Shown: positions 36,185 through 47,674 of the stretch, piece after piece
Layout of the letters: each line of letters starts with the position of its first letter
How positions within the stretch are numbered: position 1 is the stretch's first letter
Assembly: GCF_021730395.1 (NCBI RefSeq)
Contig: NC_069363.1
Location: forward strand, 44,445,001 to 44,509,000
Reading direction: 5' to 3'
DNA: 64,000 nucleotides
From: Mercenaria mercenaria
Taxonomy: Eukaryota > Mollusca > Bivalvia > Venerida > Veneridae
Translations under genes and position numbers: made by a program
The notes under the pieces: model-generated
Databases searched by the model: none
Told to the model about the DNA's origin: nothing
Seen by the model: the letters and a program-made list of their open reading frames with translations, nothing else

Positions 36185-37270
36185 TTAAAACAAGGGTGCC
36201 TCATGGTGGTGAACATTTGTGTCAAGGTACATCAATATGCCTCCATGCATGAAGAAGAAATGCTCTGGACAAAGTCATTCTTAAATTTGAACTTTTACCT
36301 CTAAGTATGACCTTGACCTTAGACCTAGGGACTTGGTTTCTGCGCATGGCACTCCTTCTCATGGTAGTGAACATTTCTGCAGCCAAGTTACATCACATTC
36401 CATCTATGTATGAAGACGAAATGCTCCGGACAAAGTCATTCTTGTATCTGATCTTTGTCCTTTAAGTGTGACCTTGACCTTAGACCTAGGGACCTGGTTC
36501 TTGCACATGACACTCCGTCTCATGGTGGTTAACATTTGTGCCAAGTAACATTATAGTCTCTTTAAGGACTGTTGAGTTATAGACTGGATAGGAAAAAAAA
36601 GCTTTGGCCTTTGACTTCCAAGTGCGTCATTGACTTTTCAACTAAGGGCCGGAGTTTTGCACATGACACGTTGTCACATCCAGAGGAATACTTGTGCCAA
36701 ATGATATTTTAATCCTGTATCTTGCATGACAAAGTTATAGACCGGACAGGAAAAAATCCTATTGACATTAGATCTCCAAGTGGGACCTTGACCTTTAAGC
36801 TAGGATTCTGGGTTTCCACATGACACGTCGTCTCATCATAGGGAACATTTATGCCAAGTAATATTGTAACCCCTTGACGGATTTCAGAGTTCTGAAACGG
36901 ACAGGAAAAACGCCTTTTGACCTTTGATCATCATTTGTGACCTTGACCTTTGAGCCAGGGGTTCGGGTTTTACGCAGGAAACGTCGTCTCAGCAGTGGAA
37001 ACACTTTTATGCCAAGTAATATTAAAATCCTTTCATGGATGGCAGAGTTATAAACCTTGCAGGAAAAATACCCTGTTGACCTTTGACCTCCAATTGTGAC
37101 ATTGACCTTTGAGCCAAGGAACCAGGTTTTATGCATGACACATCGTCTCATCATGGGAAACATTTATGCCAAGTAATATTAAAATCCCTCAATGAATGAC
37201 AGAGTTATTGTCCGAACACGAAATAGCAGACGTACGGACGTACGGACGGACGGAAAAGCGCATTCCTATA
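36185..37270. repeat. Imperfect ~155-bp tandem array with TGACCTTGACCTT motifs
   Basis: About six degenerate units, each with gaccttgacctt, a caggac-type stretch, a cgtctcatcatgg-type stretch and AACATTTRTGCCAAGTAAYA. The array ends in ACGGACGGACGGA-rich sequence near 37230. A perfect TGACCTTTGACCT occurs at 37077-37089. Similar units are at 45030-45590. Confidence 0.85.
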
Positions 37271-40228
37271 GTCCTCGAAACTGGTTTTCAAAACGTAGGC
37301 GACTAAAAATGAACACTACTCACTGTTTGCCATTCACTTTTGGTTTGCAAACACAGAAACTGAGCGTGTCACACCAACCAGCTTCGTAGCCAATCTCAAT
37401 ACAATGCACTGCGCATGCCCAATCTCCCAAACTGCATATACGTGTTTTGGTAGCTACAATAGAAATTATATATTACAAACATGTAGTTAGTCTGTGCTAC
37501 AAAACCATAGCTCCACCACAAAGGTTAGTGTTGAAAAGGAACGGAGCTGTCGAATTAATGTTGTGCAGCTTATCACCGGCTTCAACTTCTAGAGATTTAT
37601 TTTCATACATCTATATTCTTATTGCTAGAATTCATTTCTAAAACTGGAGATGACGATGTAATGTATGAACTCGTACTACAGATTGGCTGTAATTTATTTT
37701 ACACTTTTATTTAAATTATGTGGTCAAAAGCTTTTCTGCTCACGTTTGTACTATTAGCTTTCATTCCGTTTCCAGTTAAATCCTTTATCATGCACGTCGT
37801 AGATTTTATGATCTTACAACAAACTGCTGAGTAACAAATATGTTAATGCCTTTGCTTCACGATGATTTAACTTAAAACAATTTTTCAACGACCGTGTCTC
37901 TCATACAAAATCAATACATAGTTACAAGCCTAAATTAAATAGGAGATTGAAAACGGCAAGAAAACACTAAATGTACTCTCCGAAACGTTATTAATATAGC
38001 TGAAGCTTATGATCTGACTTGATTCAATACGCCCAGCGATGTGGCAGCCATTTTGTTTTAATCGAAATTCATAACTGAAATGTACTTGCAGGATATGGAA
38101 TATATTCTGCCTCCATGTGATGTCTATTGACCAATAGCAATGCAAGAAATTTGTAGGAGGCGAGATAACTTTTGATATCTGTCTGTATTCCTACTACATT
38201 TCGATGATTAGAACTACTATAAGCAAGAACTATCTTTAAAAAAGGATAAATACACGGTTCATTTTAGATAAATCAATAAAACACAAAGCAGTCAAAAGCA
38301 TAATTGCGATACACATGGACGGTATCAGCTTCAAGCTAGAAGCAGCTGTGTTAAAGTTGATAGGCTGTTTACGTTGTATCAAAACATAACTTTTCATGAA
38401 AGCCTGAAAACACAACAGTATTTCACTGACCCTATTCATGCGATACCATCCAATCAAGAGGTACCTTACAAAGTTAGCTCTCTAGTCTAAAAACATTGTC
38501 ATTGAAACAACATTTTAATCGGCTGTCAGAGCTTGTTGTCTTCCAAGTAAAAAGCGAGCTTAATACGGCTGCGCCGAAAAAGTATTGCGCTTGCAATGTT
38601 TTAATTGTATATGATACCAACACAGGTAAACAAGAATTAATGATCAGAATAAATGAAAAAAAATAAATGAATATCATATTATAATACAAGTTGCAAAATG
38701 GAAATAATTGCAATATATGAACAAGGCGTTCTAATAAGATTGAGTGTATAGATAGAGAAAATGTGTTTTGGTTGCTTGTATTTGTTCGGGGAAAGACATG
38801 GTCAGATGAAGAAGGTCATTCCTATAAATCAGAGGTTCGTCGTAGACCCGAGACGAGCCGAGCCTCCGTTTCCTTGGCGAGCATGCGCATTAAGTATTTC
38901 CACCGCGAGGGATTTCCTATAAATTGGGACGCCTAAATTCAAAGTCCAAGCAGCATCTTACAAAAATGCCTGGTTACCATGAATAAGGATGACATACATA
39001 AAATGCAACCAATAAAGATTTATTCCTTTAATCGTACTTTTAGACGCGATTCAAAGACTTCGATTGGTTCGAAAGGAATTGTCAGGGAAAACCACTAACT
39101 GGCTGAAATTATTTTTTACCTGTAATGTAAGCAAGCTTAAAGTATCATCGAAAAATACCAGTGGATTAATCTGGAAAAATTGTAGGTTTATAGACTTATT
39201 TTATCCCAGAATTTTGATGGCTGGACGCCTCCCCCGCTCCCCGCCAACCGTCTAATTTTGAAGTTGCTCCTACGTCAGTTAAATAGGAAATTAACTTTGT
39301 TTCATAAGCGTGTAGTTATGTTTAGCGAGGTATAGTAACGAAGCGACTGGTTTGTGACACACAGTGTAGCTGGTGTTAAACATATTCAGCAGAACGCTAC
39401 GCATTTATCCTAAACTGGAACTGAAAGATTTCTTCCTTGATGAGAACAACTTAGAGAGGTTTACTTTTGTTTTCATCATCCTGTAACTTTGGAATTATGT
39501 TTAAAATTTGATAAATATTGGATCTTTGTTGCACCATAAACCAATTAGTGTTTTGCCACGGACTGTTCCTAGGTAGTGTACCCATGCATTCCCGTGATAA
39601 CATGTTTTGGCCTCATTGTAATGCGTTTCTGTCCTTGATCTTATATTTACTGCGTGTTTGCGGGCGAAACTGCCTTAGCAGCCACCTGTACTAGACAGCT
39701 GCTTATCCTTAGAAGCCAGTCTGCTTCCTTCCCAAAATCGATGTTTTCACATAATTTCAACTTGTCTTAAGAAGTCACCTGCCTTAAGCAGTCAAATGGT
39801 GTCGTTTTTTTGTGCTGGCTGATTAAAACAGATTTGACTGTAGAGCAAATAGTTAATTATAAGCTAAACATGCTCTCATCATGCATTGGTCTGTTTAAAC
39901 AGCATTTAGCGTGCTAGTTAGTTCAGTAGTGTACAAGTAATATAACCTTCGTACAAGTAAGATAAGCCATTTTTAAGTGCACAATTATATTTTTAGCTTC
40001 GCATCTGGGACTTTTGTAAAGTGTGATATAGTACATCTATTTTTGTGATAATTATTTGTTAAGTATGTTTTAAAGTAAATCTATTCATACAGAATTTATG
40101 TCTGATTGTAAAAAAAAGATGTCTAATACCTACATCTACAAAAGTAAACACCACTCAAACTTCTGTTTTAAGTGTCAGAACCGTTACCCACAATGCCAGA
40201 ATATACTGGAATCGGTATTTATCCGTAA
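37271..40228. other. Intergenic DNA, mostly unassigned
   Basis: Degenerate cagccacctg and aagcagtc subrepeats at about 39660-39840 suggest an old element. No gene supported. Confidence 0.5.
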
Positions 40229-40992
40229 AGCCCTCTACAGACGGTAGGTTTTTGTTGTACAACACTAATTATCTCAAAGATGTACAATTTTGAAATTGTA
40301 CATTTTGCACATACAGACAGTATTCCATTCCTATATAAATCACAGAGATTTACCAAGTAAACATAGTGCATCAGGTACTGAAAAGAATGTAACTATTAAT
40401 ATTATAAAAAATAATATGCACCTTTTTATGTCCCATGAATTTGATTACGCATGACACAAATGAGCCACGCCATTAGAAAACCAACATAGTGGCTTTGCGA
40501 CCAACGTGGATGCAGACCAGCCTGTGCATCCGCGCAGTCTGGTCAGGATCAGTGACGGTTGCTTTAAAAGTCTAATACATTTAGAGAAACCGTTAGCGAA
40601 CAGCATGGATCAGACTGCGCGGATGCTGGTTGTAAACGCACTATGTTGGTTTTCTCATGGCGCAGCTCAAATCATTTAACTTTTCAGTGTCATCCTTCCA
40701 TTATGCATTAAAAGCCATTTTATATTCAGATTTGTGTTTAATTTTTGGCCAATTGTTTCTGGAATTTCATTCACTTGCCTCTTATCAGCTAATTATTTAC
40801 CAATTTGTTGCTTGTCAACGTGGGTGGTACGTAAGGCAAAACTTACGAAATAGAACATGTCCTAATCTGTAAGTCAAGACTTAAGATTTACGAAATCAAG
40901 GAATAGCATCGTACACACGGTAATATTTGGCTGTACATCTTGAATTTAATTGGTGTTGTACAACAAAAACTTACCGTCTGTAGAGGGCTTAA
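40226..40992. mobile_element. TIR element with 3-bp TAA duplication (Harbinger-like), host to a nested MITE
   Basis: Element 40229-40989. TIRs of about 59 bp: left AGCCCTCTACAGACGGTAGG, right the complement with a few differences. Both contain the palindrome GTTGTACAAC. It is flanked by TAA at 40226-40228 and 40990-40992; a TWA triplet is typical of PIF/Harbinger elements. The GAGCC MITE at 40462-40668 sits inside, so this element is the older of the two. No transposase. Confidence 0.85.
40462..40668. mobile_element. Palindromic GAGCC MITE, copy 2 (nested)
   Basis: 207-bp copy with AAAT on both sides (40458-40461 and 40669-40672), shorter in the right inner arm than 27907-28141. Confidence 0.9.
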
Positions 40993-42291
40993 GTGTAAAA
41001 ATACATTTTGTCATCTTTAAGTACGTGTAAGTGTTCAGCACCAATGATAAGGCTAATATACCACCAGTGACAGCAAAGTCAGCCACGGTTCATGTAAGGA
41101 AGTGAGAAGTGCAAAGGACCTCAAGCTTAGACTTACGCATGGTGGGATTAAAGGAAGAGGGTTTGTGCACAATTATATGGTTTCAGTATGCAGCTGGTGC
41201 TTCTCCACTGATAATTCTCCGGCGGAATCCCACCCATGTATTCATGGTACTTGTTGTCTATTTTGTTTTATTGTTCCTTCTCTTGAGAAGGAATATTATA
41301 GTTCGGTAATCCGTACTTGACTGAGCTATTGATATCGAAAGCTGTTGTCATTACAAGCCGGCCAGTCAAACTCCGTGACGTTAGAAATAACCTCTGACGT
41401 TAAAACTATTCTTTCTTAATTGAGGCGACACTCGGACTGAACGCGTCCATGGATTACATATTACTAAACCCGAGGATGGTTGACTGATTCTTTTATTTCC
41501 TCCATTCTTGAAGAACATAACATATGTACAAACAGATAGACATATATCAGCAAATTTACATGTAAACAACTAAATATTATCGTTATCTTCAAATGCATGG
41601 TTAATATATGAAAATAAACCCCATTGCGACCCTCTAATTATGCGCAACACATTCACGCATCGAATCGTAATGGATTGACCGGGTCAATGTCTTATTGCCG
41701 TATTTACTCAACTGAAAGTTGTAACAAATTTAATTTGTTGTTGGATTTAACAATTTATGTTAAATAATACTTAGCGTAAATACCTACTTAACATTTTTTG
41801 GCAGTATAAAACAGACATTGCAACCAAAATTTTACAAGATGATCATTATATATTTATATAGATGTGCCCTAGAAGGAACTTTTGCTATGCTTTAACTTGT
41901 ATTGTCTATGCTTTATGTGTACATGTCTAAAGTTAACATTCATACTAGCTTACTAAAATGCATACATACTAGCACTGCTGTATGTTTCTTTCGGTACTTG
42001 GCTTTACCTATTTGGCCTTTGTCCTTGTTATTATGCAGACTAATTTAATGCAGATAAAATCCACAGGAGAGGCTCAGGCAATGTACAATTCATTTCAATA
42101 ATACTTTTATATAGGTAATTAAATTATATGATGTCAGCATTAGTGTTTAAATGAATTTAGAAACGAAAGTACAATACAGTTTTACACAAGAAAACATAAA
42201 CAGGTTGAAAGTAATACACTAAAGGACTTTAGAAACGCCTCATCCATATATGAAAATTATTTCATTTAAATATTGTGGTATTCTCTAAATC
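40993..42291. other. Intergenic DNA, no gene recognised
   Basis: Short overlapping open frames near 41100-41320 lack domain or splice support. Confidence 0.5.
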
Positions 42292-42713
42292 AATTAATCA
42301 CAATCTGACTAAAGTACATATCCTATTACGCTACGCATAGGATCTGAGAACGACCTATTCATGGCCTCGTTCTGACGACCCTTTCGCTAGCCAATCAGAG
42401 CCTAGCTTACAACATTTTGCAAATCTACCTGTAGCCTTGACTTTTAATATTTACAATTCTTATGTCGTATTGTGTCAGATGACCGGTTAGCTCAGTCGGT
42501 AGGCCACTTGCTTTGTAAGCGAGGGGTCACGGGTTCGAGCCCTGAAATAACTGCATATTTTTCTTACTCTTTGGCATTCGAACAAGTCGTCTGATTGGTT
42601 AAAATTAAAATAGCAATACTGGAAATCCAAAATATACAGAAGACGAATGTGAATGGGTCGTTCTCAGATCTTCGTTTAGAAGATCAAGTACTTCAGTCAG
42701 ATTGAATTAATCA
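42292..42713. mobile_element. TIR transposon with 9-bp duplication carrying a tRNA-Thr-like sequence
   Basis: Element 42301-42704 (404 bp), flanked by AATTAATCA at 42292-42300 and 42705-42713. The TIRs start CAATCTGACT and share GATCTGAGAACGACC. Between these matched blocks each TIR has a different hairpin: ATCCTAT/ATAGGAT at 42320-42343 on the left, GATCTTC/GAAGATC at 42667-42685 on the right. A subterminal inverted pair, CCAATCAGA and TCTGATTGG, lies further in. The 9-bp duplication points to a Mutator-like element. Confidence 0.9.
42481..42553 (+). pseudogene. tRNA-Thr(UGU)-like sequence, not a functional tRNA
   Basis: Good A box (GTTAGCTCAGTCGG), anticodon arm CTTGC-TTTGTAA-GCGAG with anticodon TGT, and B box GGTTCGAGCCC. 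The 5' GACCGGT does not pair with the sequence after the T arm, so no acceptor stem forms. It is probably a tRNA-derived internal promoter within the surrounding transposon. Confidence 0.75.
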
Positions 42714-45029
42714 TTAAATCTGATCCAGAATGGTAGCGTGATACTTGAAGTGTGACCATTGTAACCTCTGCACGTGTAGCTCCTGCTATAATTCACGTCA
42801 CAAATTAAAGGTTATTACATAATGAATCGGTAACAAACTCATTAAAACTTCCAAAAATTCTAGACTTGGGTAAATTGATAAAAAATCAGTATTGGATTTT
42901 ATTCTTCTCAAAAGTAAGCGTTTCTCAAAATCGTTTTTGAAACCATATCTTCCAGTTATGTAGGTTTGGGAGATTAAACTAACTTATGCTGGTTATAGAG
43001 CTGTACGTCTGACAACACCACGTCAACTTTTTAAATTACGTCAATGGCATCTGCATTGAAGCTTATACGTTTATCATTGAAACAATTTGTCAATATATAT
43101 ATCTTTTAACGATGTGGATGTTACAACTAAAACGTATATTCGATATTATTTTCCGACGACAACATTTGAATCTCGAACTATACGAATAAAACTAATTTGA
43201 ACATAAGCTTTTTGTTATATATCAGCACCATTATTCCACTTCATTTGGTAATAAGGCTTATGATAAAAACATCTTGTTTATGGGACATTAATATTTTGAT
43301 ATGGATTTGTTATTTTTCTTATCCGTTCTGAGAAAAAACCAACTTTTATTATATAATATTCCAAAGGTAGTGAACTGGCAACTTCGATAACATGAAAATC
43401 TGTTGTCATTCTACAGCATTTTTTATGAAACACATGGGGGTGGGAGGAAGTCATCCAGAATGTTAAACGGGAAAGCCAATTGCGGTCTTTTTGTATATAC
43501 GGTTGTATTTATTCACGTGTTATAACAAAAGATGCCGCGTTTAATTTGTAAATGAAACTAGTGGTCTTTAGAGGCAGCAGGTCTCTGTTCACTGGCGGTT
43601 TTAGCATAGGCTTGAATGTAATGACAGAGTATGCTAAACTCTTATAGAGTCCATGGTCTCTATTCAAAAGTTAACATGAGTTGGAAATGTTTAATATCGA
43701 AATGAAAAGTCACATGAAATGTGTTCACATGTGGTCTCTAACAAAGGGAATGCGCACTGGAATGCCAAAAGTGGTATCTATGCGCAGATGGTCTTTATTC
43801 ACAGGGTTAGAGAAACTGAAAAAGATTAGGTTGGGAGTAAAACTTAACTTTTAAGTGCGGATGTAGACATATACAAAACATGCTGTCTATTTTTTGTCTG
43901 AACTCCTTCGCCCTTGAAATATCGAATATTTTTCGGGGTTTCAAAGGGAAAATAAAATATTGAAAAAAAAAAGAAGAAATTAATTACTTATTGTCAATAT
44001 TGTCAATCTTTTTATTAGAACACTTTCCACACTCTCTCACTTCTATTTTGTTTAGTTCTGCCCATTGTTTTCAGGTTTAAGGCTAGTCAATTACTATATA
44101 ACCGCTTTTCATGGTACTGAACTTAAGTGTACAATTGAAGTTTCAATGTACACCGCCGTACGAACATACCTGCGGACGTTTCTAAATTGTATTTTTGGTA
44201 CTTTTAACGTGTGTAAATATTGAATTCTGCTCAACAAGGAGCTAGAGGGCGTGGACGTTAGCATGCATTTCCGCTACCGTCCATGGACAGGCTCAACCAA
44301 ACCGAGCCTGCAATATTTTCTTTTTTCCTGTCGTGCTGGGGGACCTTTGAAGTTTCCACTTTTTCTAATTAGTTATCGGCACGTCTTGGATGAGTACTCG
44401 TCTATATATATCATGGTTTTGTACAGAACAATGTAAAGTAATCTGATAATATTGCATAGTTCGGATATCTGCCTTGTATTCTCTTTACCATTGTTTCCAT
44501 TCGTTCACAAATCCTTTTATTTTGTGAATCCGTCATCTGACTTAAGATTAACGGTCTTACTTTCCGATTATTTTCTATTTATTTTTATACTTTGTACGAA
44601 ATTTTAATCCCCTGTAATTATCAAATTATTGTTAGTTTTTTTGTCTTATTATATTATTTTATTTTTACGATATTAGTGGCATACACGATAATCAAACAAA
44701 TCCTTTAGAGATTTGGAATGTCCGCAAGTTTTATATATGATATATGTTTGACTAATAAGGCAAAACCTTTAGACTGTTTTCTCCATTGTTCCAAAAATTT
44801 ACTCATCCGCTGATGTTCGATTCCAGATTGAAGCAGTGAGTAAAAACGGTGTGTTTTATGTCTTAACCATGTAAATATACAGCAATACAGAGGTCCCTTA
44901 CCGGTATAAAACTTTGTTAGCGTTCATCCTTTGTGGTTGTTATCAACAGTGTTAAGACTACAATGTTTTAAAGCATTTAGGAACTAAGAAAAAAACTATT
45001 TCTACTTAAATTTCAAGAGTGCCATTGTC
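42714..45029. other. Intergenic DNA, no gene recognised
   Basis: A repeat-like segment at about 44245-44370 (aggctcaaccaaaccgagcc, an inverted pair) is probably an interspersed element. No exon for a partner of the defensin-like exon at 45843 was found here. Confidence 0.5.
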
Positions 45030-45600
45030 CTACAAGCATAGATCATGTACACCACACATTGTCTCATCATGGGGAACATTTGTGTGCAGTATAAAGATAA
45101 TCCATCAAATCATTTAAAAGTTATGGGGCGGAAACAAATGTTTACTTGACCTTCAATAGTGACCTTGACCTTTGACCGATAACCATGGCAACAAATATAC
45201 CAATATGGGGAAACATTTCTGTGTAGCAATTAAAAAATGTTTTTCACTTGACCTTAAAAGTGACATTGACCTTTAACCGGCAAGCATAGTTCATGTGGTG
45301 ACACATTATATCATCATGGAGAACATTTGTGTGTACCACTAAAAAAATCCATCTATGCATATAAAAGTTATGGCGCTCAAACAATTTTTACTTGACCTTC
45401 ACGAGTGACCTTGACCTTTGACCTACAAGGATAAGTCATATACATGCATTAGTTACACATTGCTCTCTATACTCATACCAAATCTTATGAACCCAGCGTG
45501 AATACTTTTTGAGTAATTGCAGGATCCAGATTTGCGGACGGACAGGCGGACAGACAAAGTGCATTCATATTGTCCCCTCCGGTATTCCACAGGTAGGGGA
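45030..45600. repeat. Dispersed repeat with TGACCTTGACCTTTGACC motifs
   Basis: Three to four degenerate units related to 36185-37270, ending in GACGGACAGGCGGACAGAC and cattcatattgtcccctcc. A perfect TGACCTTTGACCT lies at 45412-45424 and a near copy at 45167-45178. Confidence 0.8.
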
Positions 45601-45842
45601 ATAAAAAGACATGATATAATGTCTTTGTTTTACATATACATTTGTAAAATAAAAATATTTTACATCTAAGAGTAGGTTATATTTAACTCGTGAACACCAT
45701 ATATTACAGTTTCTCTAAGTTGCACCAGTTATGAACATAATATACTTTGTGTCCGCTCATTCAAATATATTTCGAACTTACAATGAAACCAGACACATAT
45801 CCTCTCTATTAGGAATAAAATAAGCCAAACGACTTACGTCTT

Positions 45843-45900
45843 GCCGACACCGACCCAAATGACTACCAACAGTAAGAACCAGAATTTTGCCAACATAGAG
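45843..45900 (-). pseudogene. Relic of a defensin signal-peptide exon
   Basis: Minus strand MLAKFWFLLLVVIWVGVG followed by a gtaagt donor. It aligns base by base with the signal-peptide exon at 30234-30160 (shared TTGGGTCGGT and CGGCAA before the donor) but has an altered length and phase. No Cys-rich exon was found downstream, so it looks broken. Confidence 0.6.
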
Positions 45901-47450
45901 ATACCTGTTAAGCAAAAGAGATACTTCTTTCCATTTACAGTAATTACTTTTTTTCCGGCGTAGTTGTATAACATGTTTTCAAGCAACTGGCGCATGGAGT
46001 CATGGAAATGGGTATGCGTTCACTTGTTATAGAGCCTTTAATAAAACTACTGGGTATATATTTTAATTACATGCTTAGTAGATGAAAGTTACACTTATCA
46101 GAACTATATTATATTAAACTTGTTTATGGAAACATAAGCAATGGTTGACTTGGAGTATACTTATGCCTTTATTGGAACTAGACATCGTCAAGAAGGTAAA
46201 TAAGAATTGAAGTTCCACGTTTTGAATTAATTAACGGATTCGATCACTCCTTTCGTTCTCATTGTTTCTTGCTTTTCTGTTTATAAGATTAAGGAGGCGA
46301 CAATGTTTTAAGCCGTGATAGAGCATTGTATGGTAGCATACTCGATATCTACTTTTTTGAACACGTTGAACGAATGAACATGTATTTATGTGTTGTTGCT
46401 TTGTTGAATTGCAAGTTGACTGATCACTTGATAGTAAAAGGGGTGGCGAAATCTAATTTTGACTGTTTGATATTTTTCTTTGTTTTTACTTGCCCGTTTC
46501 TTACCAAGGGTTATTTTCCATTTGCATAAGTATTGGTGACATTGTAAAACACATTTGAATGTCAAATACTACCTGCTATTATGAACTCTGGGACAAGCTG
46601 TGAAAGTCGGATAATTGCTTTCACCACCCGTGATTATGTAAATGCTTATCAAACTATGATGCTATATAGTCTTTATAAAAATCATAATCATTATTTGTAC
46701 ACTGGACCATCCACAGTCATCCAAAACAACAGCTTTATTCACTTTGGTTCGCCATACACACATATAGGGTATTTTAGAATTTGCTGAAGTTAAAATATAT
46801 ATATCTTTATTTCCTCCAAACTGAAGAGCACATTTTACATACATGTTCATAAACATACAAATGAAATAAAACACTATACATGTATTTACACAATTATAAT
46901 AGTAGGCCTATAACCCGTACGAAAGTAACAATTCAAATATGCATGCAATGTATTAACTTTTAACTCATTTACAAAAGCTAAGGAAATATAGAATGTCACA
47001 TGTTCAATAATATATTACTGTAGAATATCAACTAGCTTTTCCAAATATCAAATTGCAAGAATATTTGGGAAGCCATATACATATGATATTCAAAAATATA
47101 TGTATGACTGTAGAATATCGATCTATATACGAACTGGACCAGAGAGAGAAATCTTCCTATATAATTACAATACATAAGATGGATTATTATTATTTTTTTT
47201 GTACTTAAACGCAAACATAAACAAACAGTATATACACTTCACAATATTGTAATTTTGTAATTATTTTCTTTTAAACTATTCATATTCACACAAATAATAA
47301 AAAGTAAAACAAAGTAATTCATCTAGATCATGCAGACAGGCAAAACAGGTAGAGCGATTTATTTGTATTACCCATTTCTACGAAAACGAAACAGAAAGAG
47401 GTAAAGATGATGCTTTTTCTGTTTACCAACATTGACTTAAATCAGTTAGC
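45901..47450. other. Intergenic AT-rich DNA
   Basis: No gene or clear repeat; the short open frames are unsupported. Confidence 0.45.
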
Positions 47451-47673
47451 TACTGTAAACGCACACATCCTCACGGGGTCAAAATCTCAGGAATTGGAAA
47501 TCCTGAGTATAATTGCGAGGTTTAATTTTCACGAAACTGCAAAAATGATATTCTGTTTGAATTAGAAATATACTAATGATGAATATTTACGCGAGGATTT
47601 ACCCTGGCGAGATGTAGTGCCTCGCGAATAAAGCGAAAATTAAACCCTCGTGAAAATTTCTGCCTTTATAGTA
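47451..47673. mobile_element. Palindromic MITE with TA duplication
   Basis: Ends TACTGTAAACGC and GCCTTTATAGTA are imperfect inverted repeats. Inner arms GGTTTAATTTTC and GAAAATTAAACC pair. TA flanks suggest a Tc1/mariner-type mover. It abuts the stop codon of the LINE fragment. Confidence 0.75.
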
Positions 47674-47674
47674 C

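Noticed and set aside
36849-37163. 104-residue minus-strand open frame
   Set aside because: Runs through the degenerate ~155-bp tandem array and repeats with it; no domain.
42481-42553. Functional tRNA-Thr gene
   Set aside because: No acceptor stem can be formed and it sits inside a transposon.
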